Assembly (NCBI GenBank): GCA_018434945.1
Contig: JAHDOI010000026.1
Coordinates: 48,832 to 112,831 of the forward strand
Length of the DNA: 64,000 nucleotides
DNA from: Selenomonadales bacterium
Lineage (GTDB): Bacteria > Bacillota > Negativicutes > Sporomusales > UBA7701
Direction of reading: 5' to 3'
The notes under the pieces were generated by a model. It was not told the DNA's origin. It made no database searches and saw nothing but the letters and a program-made list of their open reading frames with translations. Made by a program: the position numbers and the translations under genes. Of this stretch, positions 34,414-43,234 are shown piece by piece; position 1 is the stretch's first letter; every line of letters begins with the position of its first letter.

Positions 34414-34562
34414 GCACATTTCGGACGTTTTTCCTTAAGTTTTCCGCTTTTTTTGACGAAATTACTGACAAATGCCATTTTCATGCAGGAAATTGGGAAT
34501 ACATGTCGAAACTTTACCGGAAAATGGATTAGACAAATACTTATGTCAAGGAGGTGGGGAAC

Positions 34563-34970
34563 TTGGCTTCGGGCCTCATCGACAAACTGACCAACTTCCT
34601 CATGCCGGTCGAAGAAATACAGCCGGCGGAGGCACAACCGCCCGTGCCCGGCGACCGCCGCGCCCAGCTCAGAGTTCACAGCCCGGCAGCACTCAAAGTA
34701 TTCATCGCCAATCCGGCCGAGTTCGACGACGTAAAACTGTGCGCCGACTATCTCAAAGCCAACGTTGCCGTACTGATAAATTTCGAAGCAGTCGACGAAG
34801 CCGTCAAGCAGCGTATCGGCGATTTCCTCGACGGTCTGCTCGTCATCACCGGCGGCGCCAGCCAGCGGGTATCCGACACCGTCGTCATCTACGTGCCCGC
34901 TCATGTAGACATCAACAAGGAAATGTATGCCTACTCCATCCCTACCTACGTCAAACGCAAAACCGAATAA
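34563..34970 (+). CDS. sepF: Cell division protein SepF
   Basis: 135-residue protein with the C-terminal SepF core (LRVHSPAALKVFIANPAEFDD, YLKANVAVLINFEAVDEAVKQRI, FLDGLLVITGGASQRVSDTVVIY). SepF tethers FtsZ to the membrane and organises the septum; the N-terminal segment ASGLIDKLTNFLMP is a likely amphipathic membrane-binding helix. TTG at 34563, 7 nt after AAGGAGGTG, is chosen over the GTG at 34554 within that site. It lies outside any ylm/dcw cluster. A GC-rich hairpin follows. Confidence 0.92.
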   Translation: MASGLIDKLTNFLMPVEEIQPAEAQPPVPGDRRAQLRVHSPAALKVFIANPAEFDDVKLCADYLKANVAVLINFEAVDEAVKQRIGDFLDGLLVITGGASQRVSDTVVIYVPAHVDINKEMYAYSIPTYVKRKTE

Positions 34971-34992
34971 CCGGATATACACTCTAAAATAC

Positions 34993-35020
34993 ATTCGCCC
35001 GGGCATCGGCCCGGGCGAAT
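34993..35020 (+). terminator. Hairpin after sepF
   Basis: 12-bp stem ATTCGCCCGGGC / GCCCGGGCGAAT with an ATCG loop, followed by ATTTG; a weak U-tract lowers confidence. Confidence 0.7.
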
Positions 35021-35148
35021 ATTTGTGCGGAAACACCGGAGCGGCCAAAAATAAAATATGAAAAGCACAAGGGAATTCGCGATAAAGTGAGAACAATAAA
35101 TCGACAAAGGATCGCACACAAAATATCGAAGAACAGGGGCGAAATATC

Positions 35149-38100
35149 ATGCCGAAACGTACCGATATACACAAGATAATGATCATCGGTTCCGGGCCGA
35201 TCATAATCGGACAAGCCTGCGAGTTCGACTACTCCGGCACCCAGGCTTGCAAAGCCCTGCGCAAACTCGGCTACGAGATCGTGCTGGTCAACTCCAACCC
35301 AGCCACCATCATGACCGACCCGGGCATCGCCGACATAACCTACATCGAGCCGCTCAACGTCAAACGCCTGACCGAAATCATCGCCAAAGAGCGTCCCGAC
35401 GCACTCCTGCCCAACCTTGGCGGCCAGTCGGGACTCAATCTCAGCGCCGAGCTCGGCAAGGCCGGAGTGCTCGATAAATACGGCGTCAAAGTTATCGGCG
35501 TCCAGCTAAGCGCCATCGAGCGGGGAGAGGACCGCATCGCCTTCAAGGAAACGATGAACCGCCTGGGCATCGAAATGCCTCGCAGCAAACCCGCCTACTC
35601 GCTTGCCGAAGCGGAAGAGATTGCCCAGGAAATGGGCTTCCCGGTCGTCGTGCGGCCGGCCTACACCATGGGCGGCACCGGCGGCAGGCTTGTCTACAAC
35701 GTCGAAGAACTGCGCGTCATCGTCACCCGGGGCATCGCCGCAAGCATCATCGGGCAGGTGCTTATCGAGGAATCGGTGCTCGGTTGGGAAGAGCTCGAAC
35801 TCGAAGTCGTCAGAGACGCCAAAAACCAGATGATCACCGTCTGCTTCATCGAAAACATCGACGCCATGGGCGTCCATACCGGCGACTCCTTCTGCGCCGC
35901 CCCGATGCTCACCATCGCCCCCGAACTGCAGAAGCGCCTCCAAGAGTATTCCTACAAAATCGTCGAAGCCATCGAAGTCATCGGCGGCACCAACGTGCAG
36001 TTCGCCCACGACCCCAAAACCGGGCGGGTGGTCGTCATCGAAATCAACCCCCGCACCTCCCGGTCTTCCGCCCTGGCCTCCAAGGCCACCGGCTTCCCCA
36101 TCGCCCTCATCTCCACCATGCTGGCCGCCGGCCTTACCCTCGACGAGATCCCCTACTGGCGGGACGGCTCACTCGACAAATACACCCCGTCCGGCGATTA
36201 CGTCGTCATCAAATTCGCCCGCTGGGCCTTCGAAAAATTCCCGGGTTCCGAAGACAAGCTCGGCACACAGATGAAGGCTGTCGGCGAAGTCATGAGCATT
36301 GGCAAAAACTACAAAGAAGCGCTGCAGAAGGCGATCCGCTCCCTGGAGATCGGCCGCTACGGCCTTGGTTTCGCGAAAGATTTCCATTCCCGGTCGCTCG
36401 AAGAACTTCTCGGGCTGCTGCGCCACGCCACCAGCGAGCGGCAGTTCATCATCTACGAGGCGCTGCGCAAGGGTGCCGATATCGGCAGACTCCACGAACT
36501 AACCCATATCAAAACATGGTTCCTCCAGCAGATGAAGGAACTCGTCGACCTTGAGGAACAACTGCTGCGCCACAAAGGCGGGCAACTCCCCGACGAACTG
36601 CTCAGCCGCGCCAAAAAAGACGGCTTTGCCGACCGCTACCTGGCCGGGCTGCTGGGCCTCCCCGAGGAAGCCGTCCGCAGACAGCGTCTGGGGCTTGGCC
36701 TCCGCGAAAGCTGGGAGGCCGTGCCGGTCAGCGGCGTCGAAGACGCGGCCTACTACTTTTCCACCTACAACGCGCCCGACCGGACGACCGCGAGCGACAA
36801 GCCCAAAATCATGGTCCTGGGCGGCGGCCCGAACCGCATCGGTCAGGGGATCGAATTCGACTACTGCTGCGTCCACGCCGCCTTCACCCTGCGCGACCTC
36901 GGCTTCGAAACCATCATCGTCAACTGCAACCCCGAAACCGTCTCCACCGACTACGACACCTCCGACAAACTCTACTTCGAACCCCTCACCGTCGAAGACG
37001 TGCTCAGCATCTACGAAAAAGAGAAGCCTCTCGGAGCGGTCGTGCAGTTCGGCGGGCAGACCCCGCTCAACATCGCCGGCGAACTGGCCAAAGCGGGCGT
37101 CAATATCCTCGGCACCAGCCCGGAAACGATCGATCTCGCCGAAGACCGGGACCACTTCCGCAAAATGATGGAAAAACTGGCCATCCCCATGCCCGAATCC
37201 GGCATGGCCAGCACTGTCGACCAAGCTCTGGACATCGCCGGCCGTATCGGCTACCCGCTGATGGTCAGGCCCTCCTACGTGCTCGGCGGACGAGGCATGG
37301 AGGTCGTATACAACGACGCCATGCTCAGCCGCTACATGGCTAGCGCCATCGGCGTCACCCCCGAGCGGCCCATCCTCATCGACAAGTTTCTGGAAAACGC
37401 CACTGAAACCGAGGCCGACGCCGTATGCGACGGCACCAGGACATACGTGCCCGCCATCATGGAGCACATCGAACTCGCCGGCGTCCACTCGGGCGACTCG
37501 GCCTGCGTCATCCCGCCCATCACCATACCGCCCCGCCACCTGGAGACCATCCGCCGTTACACCTGCGCCGTCGCCGAGGAACTCGGCGTCTGCGGCCTCA
37601 TGAACATGCAATACGCCATCGCCGACGACAAAGTGTACGTGCTCGAAGCCAACCCGCGCGCCTCGCGCACCGTGCCGCTCGTCTCCAAGATCTGCGACAT
37701 ATCCATGGTCAGACTGGCCACGACGATCATGGTAGCGCCTCTGACAGGCAACAAAATCGACCTCGCCAGCTACGAGTCCAGGGAGATACCCCACTTCGGC
37801 GTCAAAGAAGCCGTTTTCCCCTTCAACATGTTCCCCGAGGTCGATCCCGTCCTCGGGCCGGAAATGCGCTCGACGGGCGAAGTGCTCGGCATCTCCGACT
37901 CTTTCGGCATGGCGTTCTACAAGGCCCAGGAAGCCACCCAGACCTCCCTGCCTGTCGAAGGAACGGCGCTCCTCAGCGTAACCGACCGCGACAAGCCCGA
38001 ACTGCTCGAACTTGCCCGGGAAATCGCTCGGCTGGGCTTCAGGATACTGGCCACCGGCGGCACCTGCAGCTTCCTCCGGCAGAACGGCATCAACTGCGAC

Positions 38101-38367
38101 AGAATCAAAAAGATTCAGGAAGGGCGGCCCAACATACCTGACGCGATAACCAACGGGGAAATCCAGCTCGTCATCAACACCCCGATGGGCCGACAGGCGG
38201 TCGAGGACGACTCCTACATCCGCAAGGCCGCGATAAAACACAAGATCGCCTACATCACCACCCTGGCGGCGGCCAAAGCTGTGGTCAAAGGCATCGCGGC
38301 CTTCAAGGACGACGGCGGTAGAAGCGGGGTAAAATCACTCCAGAGCTACCACGCGAACCTCAAATAA
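35149..38367 (+). CDS. carB: Carbamoyl-phosphate synthase large subunit
   Basis: 1072-residue enzyme that joins bicarbonate, ammonia and two ATP into carbamoyl phosphate for pyrimidines and arginine. Two duplicated ATP-grasp halves are evident: GSGPIIIGQACEFDYSGTQA and GGGPNRIGQGIEFDYCCVHA; VIEINPRTSRSSALASKATG and VLEANPRASRTVPLVSKICD. The C-terminal ~140 residues form the MGS-like allosteric domain (TGGTCSFLRQNGI). The ATG follows AGGGG by 10 nt. The small glutaminase subunit gene carA is not adjacent, which is unusual; it must lie elsewhere if the enzyme uses glutamine. Confidence 0.97.
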   Translation: MPKRTDIHKIMIIGSGPIIIGQACEFDYSGTQACKALRKLGYEIVLVNSNPATIMTDPGIADITYIEPLNVKRLTEIIAKERPDALLPNLGGQSGLNLSAELGKAGVLDKYGVKVIGVQLSAIERGEDRIAFKETMNRLGIEMPRSKPAYSLAEAEEIAQEMGFPVVVRPAYTMGGTGGRLVYNVEELRVIVTRGIAASIIGQVLIEESVLGWEELELEVVRDAKNQMITVCFIENIDAMGVHTGDSFCAAPMLTIAPELQKRLQEYSYKIVEAIEVIGGTNVQFAHDPKTGRVVVIEINPRTSRSSALASKATGFPIALISTMLAAGLTLDEIPYWRDGSLDKYTPSGDYVVIKFARWAFEKFPGSEDKLGTQMKAVGEVMSIGKNYKEALQKAIRSLEIGRYGLGFAKDFHSRSLEELLGLLRHATSERQFIIYEALRKGADIGRLHELTHIKTWFLQQMKELVDLEEQLLRHKGGQLPDELLSRAKKDGFADRYLAGLLGLPEEAVRRQRLGLGLRESWEAVPVSGVEDAAYYFSTYNAPDRTTASDKPKIMVLGGGPNRIGQGIEFDYCCVHAAFTLRDLGFETIIVNCNPETVSTDYDTSDKLYFEPLTVEDVLSIYEKEKPLGAVVQFGGQTPLNIAGELAKAGVNILGTSPETIDLAEDRDHFRKMMEKLAIPMPESGMASTVDQALDIAGRIGYPLMVRPSYVLGGRGMEVVYNDAMLSRYMASAIGVTPERPILIDKFLENATETEADAVCDGTRTYVPAIMEHIELAGVHSGDSACVIPPITIPPRHLETIRRYTCAVAEELGVCGLMNMQYAIADDKVYVLEANPRASRTVPLVSKICDISMVRLATTIMVAPLTGNKIDLASYESREIPHFGVKEAVFPFNMFPEVDPVLGPEMRSTGEVLGISDSFGMAFYKAQEATQTSLPVEGTALLSVTDRDKPELLELAREIARLGFRILATGGTCSFLRQNGINCDRIKKIQEGRPNIPDAITNGEIQLVINTPMGRQAVEDDSYIRKAAIKHKIAYITTLAAAKAVVKGIAAFKDDGGRSGVKSLQSYHANLK

Positions 38368-38397
38368 CGTTGAGAGAATAGAAGAGGAGGAATCGGC

Positions 38398-39678
38398 ATG
38401 TTTCCGCGGGTCTGCTATGTCGCCAGGAGGCTAGTGACACTCGCAGTCCTGATCGGGTTGTTCCTTACGCGGAACGCATACGCCGGCGGCGTGGCCGATC
38501 CGGTAGCGGTGCTTGGACCGCAACGCATGCTCGTCATCATGGTGACCTTCCCCGGCAGCGACTCGGTGGTTCCCAAAGAACGCATCGCCGAAAAAGCCGC
38601 CCTCACCGGAGCTTACATCGAAGAAGTATCAGGCGGCATGGCCCGGCTGGAAACGACTCTGGCCGGCCCATACCAGCTACCGGCGCCGCTGAAAGAATAC
38701 AGCATCCTGCCTTACAACGCCAAAGTCGACAAGGCCCGTGTAAATCGCCTCGTGCGCGATGCTCTCAACGCAGCCCGCCAAGATCATGACATCTTATCAT
38801 TCCAGCAAATATGGATCAGCGTCGGCGTATGGACCAGGGCCGGCACGGAAACAGGCTATGGCATGATATGCCTGTCCGCCAACCCGGGATTCCTTCACCA
38901 GCCAACATCGACCCGCGACCGCTTCCGTATGAAAGCGGTGCCCTTGGCCGACGGCCGCAGTTACTCGGGCGGCATCATCATCAACACCGAAAACGCCATG
39001 CTGGGGCACGTCGTCCACGACCTGATGCATGCCATGGGAGGCGCGGTCGCCGGCGAACGGCCCGTGCCCTGCCTCTACAACCACTATCTGCAAAGCTATC
39101 CTCCCGGCGGGAAGCTCGAATACCGGAATTTCGCCGTCCATATGGGTCCGTGGGATGTCATGAGCCAGCACCTGATGCTGTCGAGACAAGCGGAAGGCGG
39201 CGAGGAACCGCGTCTTGCCACGATGGGGATTAGCTCGTTTACCCGGATGCAGCTAGGGTGGTTTCGTCCCGGCCAAGTAGTCACCGTCCACCCCGGCGAG
39301 ACGAGGGAAATAACACTGGAGCCGCTCATCGGCGGTGAAAAAGAACTAGTTGTCATGATACCGCTCGGCAAACGACGGTACATCCTGGTGGAAAACCGAC
39401 GGAAGACAGGCGTCGACTCGCCGCTGCCGAACTCGGGGATGCTCGTCCTGCTTGTCGACCGCTCCAGGGAAGAAGGCGACGGCACAGTCAACCTCGTCAA
39501 CGCGAACCCGACAAAACCGCATTTCGGCGGAGCGGCGTTCATACCGGGACGAGGCGAACGGCGCTATTTCGAAGACAAAGCCCTAAACATTGCCATCGCC
39601 CCGTTGGCGTTCGAAGACTCCGGGGCACTGCGCATCGTGGTGACAACGCCGTCCGGGATTCAGCAATATCTGCAATGA
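38398..39678 (+). CDS. Secreted M6-like metalloprotease-fold protein with HDxxH motif
   Basis: 426-residue exported protein: signal peptide RRLVTLAVLIGLFLTRNAYAGG at residues 10-31. The segment GHVVHDLMHAMGG looks like the zinc helix of M6/immune-inhibitor-A-like proteases, but the catalytic glutamate of HExxH is aspartate. MGPWDVMSQH, following it by about 40 residues, matches the D-x-M-S turn of that family, and SSFTRMQLGW resembles its conserved K-x-x-LGW segment. So it is probably a protease-fold protein of low or altered activity. It lies 30 bp after carB with its own AGGAGGAA site, and ends at a good terminator. Confidence 0.72.
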   Translation: MFPRVCYVARRLVTLAVLIGLFLTRNAYAGGVADPVAVLGPQRMLVIMVTFPGSDSVVPKERIAEKAALTGAYIEEVSGGMARLETTLAGPYQLPAPLKEYSILPYNAKVDKARVNRLVRDALNAARQDHDILSFQQIWISVGVWTRAGTETGYGMICLSANPGFLHQPTSTRDRFRMKAVPLADGRSYSGGIIINTENAMLGHVVHDLMHAMGGAVAGERPVPCLYNHYLQSYPPGGKLEYRNFAVHMGPWDVMSQHLMLSRQAEGGEEPRLATMGISSFTRMQLGWFRPGQVVTVHPGETREITLEPLIGGEKELVVMIPLGKRRYILVENRRKTGVDSPLPNSGMLVLLVDRSREEGDGTVNLVNANPTKPHFGGAAFIPGRGERRYFEDKALNIAIAPLAFEDSGALRIVVTTPSGIQQYLQ

Positions 39679-39712
39679 AGGCGCGGTTAGCACCGATATC
39701 AACACAAGGCAG

Positions 39713-39745
39713 AAAAGCGGTTATAAAACAACCGCTTTTTTTCTT
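39713..39745 (+). terminator. Intrinsic terminator after the secreted protein gene
   Basis: 10-bp stem AAAAGCGGTT / AACCGCTTTT with a seven-base loop, followed by TTTCTTT. Confidence 0.92.
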
Positions 39746-39799
39746 TATGCAGCCAGCAAAAAAAGTCGCCTGTGCCGGCCCGGGCCCTTTAATCCGTCC

Positions 39800-39815
39800 G
39801 TTTCATATCGTGAAC
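39800..39815. promoter_or_regulatory. Distal palindromic operator candidate of the IclR-kdu locus
   Basis: GTTTCATATCGTGAAC: half-sites GTTTCA and TGAAC(T) around a 5-bp spacer. It matches the proximal site at 39901 in spacing and in 13 of its positions. Confidence 0.6.
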
Positions 39816-39900
39816 TATCATGCCAAAATAATGGATTATCGGCAGGAATTTACCAACAACAAGCGTAAAATAGCAATAAAATTCTAACATACGGCATATA

Positions 39901-39917
39901 GTTTCATAATGTGAAAC
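39901..39917. promoter_or_regulatory. Proximal palindromic operator candidate overlapping the iclR translation start region
   Basis: GTTTCATAATGTGAAAC: a perfect 6-bp inverted repeat (GTTTCA / TGAAAC) with a 5-bp spacer, 11 nt before the regulator ATG and abutting its Shine-Dalgarno. A TATAGT sequence at 39897-39902 overlaps it, so binding would block transcription. The half-site matches the TGAAAC/GTTTCA type known for KdgR of enterobacteria, although there the half-sites are arranged the other way round. Confidence 0.65.
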
Positions 39918-39928
39918 GAGGAAAGAGC

Positions 39929-40699
39929 ATGGAAAAGCATTTTTTAGAAGTCCAGGTTCTCCAACGGGCGATGGATGTCCTTGAGGTCATCGGCACAAGC
40001 AGCGAGCCGGTCAGTCTGAAAAACATAACTGAAAAAGTCGGGCTCCCGAAATCCACGGTCTACCGCATCCTTTCCAACCTCGAATCCCGCGGCTATGTCT
40101 GCTGCAGCAACGAAGGCGGCTACCGCCTGGGGTTGACCTTCCTCACCCTCGGTCAAAAGGCCGAAAGAGGGTTCGAACTCAAACGCCTCGCCCGACCGCA
40201 CATGACCAAACTCAACCAGCTTACCAGCGAATCGGTCCACCTCGGCATGCTGGCGAGGAACAAGGTCCTCTACCTCGACTCCATCGATAGCCCCCACACC
40301 ATCCGCCTCGTAGCCCAGATCGGCGGCAGCAACCTGCTCCACTGCACATCGCTCGGCAAAGCCCTGCTCATCGCCCACAGCGACGAAGAGATAAAGCAGA
40401 TACTCGTCGAAGTCGGCATGGAACGGCGGACCCACTACACCCTTGTCACCCCTGAAGCCTTTCTCAAAGAAATGGAAGTCGTGCGCCGCGTAGGCTTCGG
40501 TTTCGACGACCGCGAGAGCGACAACGAATGCTTCTGCATCGGCGCGCCCATTTACAACCACCTCGGCCAGGTTCTTGCCGCGATCAGCGTTTCCGGGCCG
40601 ATATCCCGCGTTTCACGGCGTACGGCGGAAACCATCGTCGCCCCCCGGCTCATCGAAGCCACCAGAAGCATATCCCGCTCCTTGGGGTTCGTGTCCTAA
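39929..40699 (+). CDS. IclR family transcriptional regulator, probable KdgR-type
   Basis: 256 residues: N-terminal winged helix-turn-helix (VQVLQRAMDVLEVI, VSLKNITEKVGLPKSTVYRILSNLESRGYV) and a C-terminal IclR effector-binding domain (VHLGMLARNKVLYLDSID, HCTSLGKALLIAH, GFGFDDRESDNECFCIGAPI). The conserved cysteine/glutamate ligand positions are present. It heads the kdu/kdg locus, so a 2-keto-3-deoxygluconate-type effector is likely by context. ATG at 39929 is preferred over the GTG at 39911, which lies inside a palindromic operator; GAGGAAAG serves as ribosome-binding site. kduI starts 44 bp downstream. Confidence 0.9.
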   Translation: MEKHFLEVQVLQRAMDVLEVIGTSSEPVSLKNITEKVGLPKSTVYRILSNLESRGYVCCSNEGGYRLGLTFLTLGQKAERGFELKRLARPHMTKLNQLTSESVHLGMLARNKVLYLDSIDSPHTIRLVAQIGGSNLLHCTSLGKALLIAHSDEEIKQILVEVGMERRTHYTLVTPEAFLKEMEVVRRVGFGFDDRESDNECFCIGAPIYNHLGQVLAAISVSGPISRVSRRTAETIVAPRLIEATRSISRSLGFVS

Positions 40700-40743
40700 C
40701 AGCAGACGTTCCCAATACCTTAATAACCGAAGGAGGCCGTTAA

Positions 40744-41571
40744 ATGGAAATCAGATACCCGTCCCACCCGCAGGATGTCAAGCACTACACCACCGAGCAG
40801 CTCCGCAAGGACTTCCTCATCCAGAATCTCTTCGTTCCCGGCGAAACAAAGATGGTCTACAGCCACTTCGACCGGATAATCGCCGGCGGGATATGTCCCA
40901 CCACGCCCCTCGGCCTTGAAGCAGGCAAAGAGATCGCCGCCGAATACTTCCTCCAGCGGCGGGAAATCGGCATCATCAACGTCGGCGCGCCCGGCCGGGT
41001 CGTCGTCGACGGCACCGAATACCCCCTGAATAAAACCGATGGCCTGTACATCGGCATGGGCGCCCAAAAGGTAACCTTCAGCAGCGACGATCCCGCCAAA
41101 CCGGCCAAATTCTATTTTAACAGCACCCCGGCGCACAAAACCTACCCCACCGCCAAGATCCTCGTCACCGACATCGTTCCCGCCGCGCTGGGCAGTATCA
41201 GCCAGTCAAACGAACGGAAGATATTCAAATACATCGTTCCCGGAGGCGTCCAGAGCTGTCAGCTCGTTATGGGCATGACCGTCCTCGCCCCCGGCAACAT
41301 GTGGAACTCCATGCCCTGCCACACCCACGAACGGCGCATGGAAGTCTACTTCTACTTCGACCTCGCCCCCGAATCCGTCGTCTTCCACCTCATGGGCGAG
41401 CCCGAGGAAACGCGCCACGTAGTCATCCGTAACGAAGAAGCGATAATATCGCCCAGCTGGTCGATCCACTCCGGAGTGGGCACAGGCAACTACACCTTCA
41501 TCTGGGGTATGGCCGGCGAAAACCAGAAATTCGACGATATGGACCATGTGGCCATGTCCCGCCTGAAGTAG
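40744..41571 (+). CDS. kduI: 5-dehydro-4-deoxy-D-glucuronate isomerase
   Basis: Isomerises 5-keto-4-deoxyuronate to 2,5-diketo-3-deoxygluconate in unsaturated uronate breakdown. The 275-residue cupin has the zinc-binding CHTHERRMEVYFYF (two His and Glu ligands) and a later SIHSGVGTGNYTFIWGM with the fourth ligand. N-terminal PSHPQDVKHYTTEQLRKDFL is family specific. AAGGAGG lies 7 nt before ATG. It is the first enzyme gene after the IclR regulator. Confidence 0.96.
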   Translation: MEIRYPSHPQDVKHYTTEQLRKDFLIQNLFVPGETKMVYSHFDRIIAGGICPTTPLGLEAGKEIAAEYFLQRREIGIINVGAPGRVVVDGTEYPLNKTDGLYIGMGAQKVTFSSDDPAKPAKFYFNSTPAHKTYPTAKILVTDIVPAALGSISQSNERKIFKYIVPGGVQSCQLVMGMTVLAPGNMWNSMPCHTHERRMEVYFYFDLAPESVVFHLMGEPEETRHVVIRNEEAIISPSWSIHSGVGTGNYTFIWGMAGENQKFDDMDHVAMSRLK

Positions 41572-41657
41572 TTACGGCTGTCGGCGAAAAAGGCAGGGGG
41601 TGATAGAACCGCTGCAAAACCGCGTCGCTCAGGAAAAACCAAAAAGGGGGACAAAAG

Positions 41658-42017
41658 ATGGCAGAAGCAAAGAAATACGTTTACTCCATCAAAGACCTTC
41701 CTCCGGTACCTCTGACCGACAAAGTCAACACCCGCTTTCTTCTCGGCGACAACGTTCTCCTCAGCTTCATCGAACAGCCCCCCGGGGCGGTATTCCCCAT
41801 CCATGCCCACGACTGCGAACAGATCCTCATCATCCTCGAAGGGTCCAACGAGCAGATTGTCGACGGCGTAACCTACCACATGGAAGCCGGCGACGTCTGC
41901 GTCCACCCCGCCAACGTTCCCCACGGCGGCGAAACCAAAACCGGTTTCAAGGGTATCGACATTTTCTCGCCGCCCCGTCAGGACTATGTTGAAAGAATAA
42001 AAAAATATCAGCAGTAA
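41658..42017 (+). CDS. kdgF: Cupin protein, probable KdgF (unsaturated uronate ring-opening)
   Basis: 119-residue single-domain cupin. FPIHAHDCEQILIILEGSNEQ gives the His-x-His...Gln/Glu metal motif 1, and GDVCVHPANVPHGGET motif 2. KdgF cupins of this size convert 4,5-unsaturated galacturonate or glucuronate to the linear keto acid that KduI uses, and the gene here lies right after kduI, which fits; but small cupins are hard to type by eye. AAGGGGG lies 9 nt before ATG. Confidence 0.75.
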   Translation: MAEAKKYVYSIKDLPPVPLTDKVNTRFLLGDNVLLSFIEQPPGAVFPIHAHDCEQILIILEGSNEQIVDGVTYHMEAGDVCVHPANVPHGGETKTGFKGIDIFSPPRQDYVERIKKYQQ

Positions 42018-42093
42018 TAACCGGCTCAGGCTGACGGTACGGAGCTCCACGGAAGACCTCACTGCTAAGATTTTATTGTAGAGAGGGATGCTT

Positions 42094-43110
42094 GTGAAAA
42101 AGACGCTCAGCGTACTGCTTGCCCTGACAATGCTGATTGGCGCCATCGCTGCTGTCGGCTGCGGCAAGAGCGAACCCGCCAAACAGGAAATCAAAGCCAT
42201 CACCATGAAGTTCGGCCACTACGCCCCGGCCGGTCACCCCGGTCACGCCGCAGCCAAGATGTTCGCCGAAAACGTCGAGAAACGGACCAACGGCGCCATC
42301 AAGATCTCCGTCTTCCCCGACAACCAGCTCGGTTCTCCGCCCGAAATGCTCGAACAGAACATCATGGGCGCCATCGACATGAGCCTGCCCACCCAGGGAG
42401 CGCTCGACAAGTACTCGAAGAAATTCGCCGTCGTCATGCTGCCCTTCGTCTTCAAGGACGCCAACCACGCCTACAAGGTCCTCGACGGCCCCTTCATGCA
42501 ATGGGCGGCCCCCGACCTCGAAAAACAGGGGCTCATCTTCCTCGCCAACTGGGAATGGGGCTTCCGCAACCTCACCAACAACCTCCGTCCCGTCAACTCC
42601 CCGGATGACGTCAAGGGCCTTAAGATCAGAACGCCGCCGGAAGTCCAGCTTCAGGCGGCCATGGAGGCGCTTGGCGGCAACGTCACCAAAATCGCCTTCC
42701 CCGAACTGTTCATGGCCCTCAAACAGGGCGTCGTCGACGCCCAGGAAAACCCCCTGTCGATCATCTTCCACAACAAATACTACGAAGCCCAGAAACACCT
42801 CGCCCTCACCAACCACGTCTATAACTCCATGGTCCACGTCATGAGCAAAAAGACCTGGGACAAACTGACGCCGGAACAGCAGAAAATCGTCAAGGAAGAA
42901 AGCAAAAAAGCCGGCGACTACATGAGGGCCGAAGTCCAGAAAGAAGAAGCCAACCTCGTCAAACAACTAGAAGAAAAAGGCATGAAGGTTACCAAACCGA
43001 ACGTCGCCGACTTCAAAGCCAAAATGCAGCCCGCCTATGACAAAATCGGCGCGTATGCCGGCAAAGAAAACGTCGACGCCTTCATAAAGATGGCTGACTC
43101 CACCAAGTAA
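42094..43110 (+). CDS. dctP: TRAP transporter solute-binding lipoprotein DctP
   Basis: 338-residue extracytoplasmic binding protein. The signal peptide KKTLSVLLALTMLIGAIAAVGC ends in a lipobox (AVGC), so it is a lipoprotein. FGHYAPAGHPGHAAAKMFAENV, DNQLGSPPEMLEQNIMGAID, the arginine of LKIRTPPEVQ (which salt-bridges the carboxylate of sugar acids in this family) and DAQENPLS are typical DctP. By context the ligand is a uronate or other hexonic acid. GTG at 42094, 6 nt after GAGAGGG, is preferred over the ATG at 42088, which abuts that site. A large hairpin separates it from dctM. Confidence 0.93.
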   Translation: MKKTLSVLLALTMLIGAIAAVGCGKSEPAKQEIKAITMKFGHYAPAGHPGHAAAKMFAENVEKRTNGAIKISVFPDNQLGSPPEMLEQNIMGAIDMSLPTQGALDKYSKKFAVVMLPFVFKDANHAYKVLDGPFMQWAAPDLEKQGLIFLANWEWGFRNLTNNLRPVNSPDDVKGLKIRTPPEVQLQAAMEALGGNVTKIAFPELFMALKQGVVDAQENPLSIIFHNKYYEAQKHLALTNHVYNSMVHVMSKKTWDKLTPEQQKIVKEESKKAGDYMRAEVQKEEANLVKQLEEKGMKVTKPNVADFKAKMQPAYDKIGAYAGKENVDAFIKMADSTK

Positions 43111-43122
43111 TCCGCCCCTTCC

Positions 43123-43180
43123 AAGGAAACCCGGCCGCTCGGGCCGCGGCTAGCCGAGTCTGGCTGCCGGGTTTCCTTTT
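43123..43180 (+). terminator. Large hairpin between dctP and dctM
   Basis: A 13-bp outer stem AAGGAAACCCGGC / GCCGGGTTTCCTT (43123-43135 and 43166-43178) with an inner CTCGG / CCGAG helix, followed by TT. It is probably a partial terminator or 3'-stabiliser giving more binding protein than permease mRNA. Confidence 0.75.
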
Positions 43181-43234
43181 CCCCTCCCATCGAGCACGGA
43201 GCAGTCACTCTTTATAAAGGAGTTGGGACTGAGC

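Noticed and set aside
36499..38241. Long open frames antisense to carB, and similar ones antisense to dctP, typA, kdgK and others
   Set aside because: They mirror the GC-rich codon pattern of clearly identified genes on the other strand, have low-complexity Gly/Asp/Val-rich products and lack ribosome-binding sites.
39675..39887. 70-residue open frame after the secreted protein gene
   Set aside because: It runs through an intrinsic terminator and a regulatory palindrome, has no ribosome-binding site and no recognisable product.
43123..43180. Hairpin after dctP as a sixth copy of the dispersed repeat
   Set aside because: It lacks the CATCTGC, GCTTGCTAGC and GTACGC core; it is an ordinary intercistronic hairpin.
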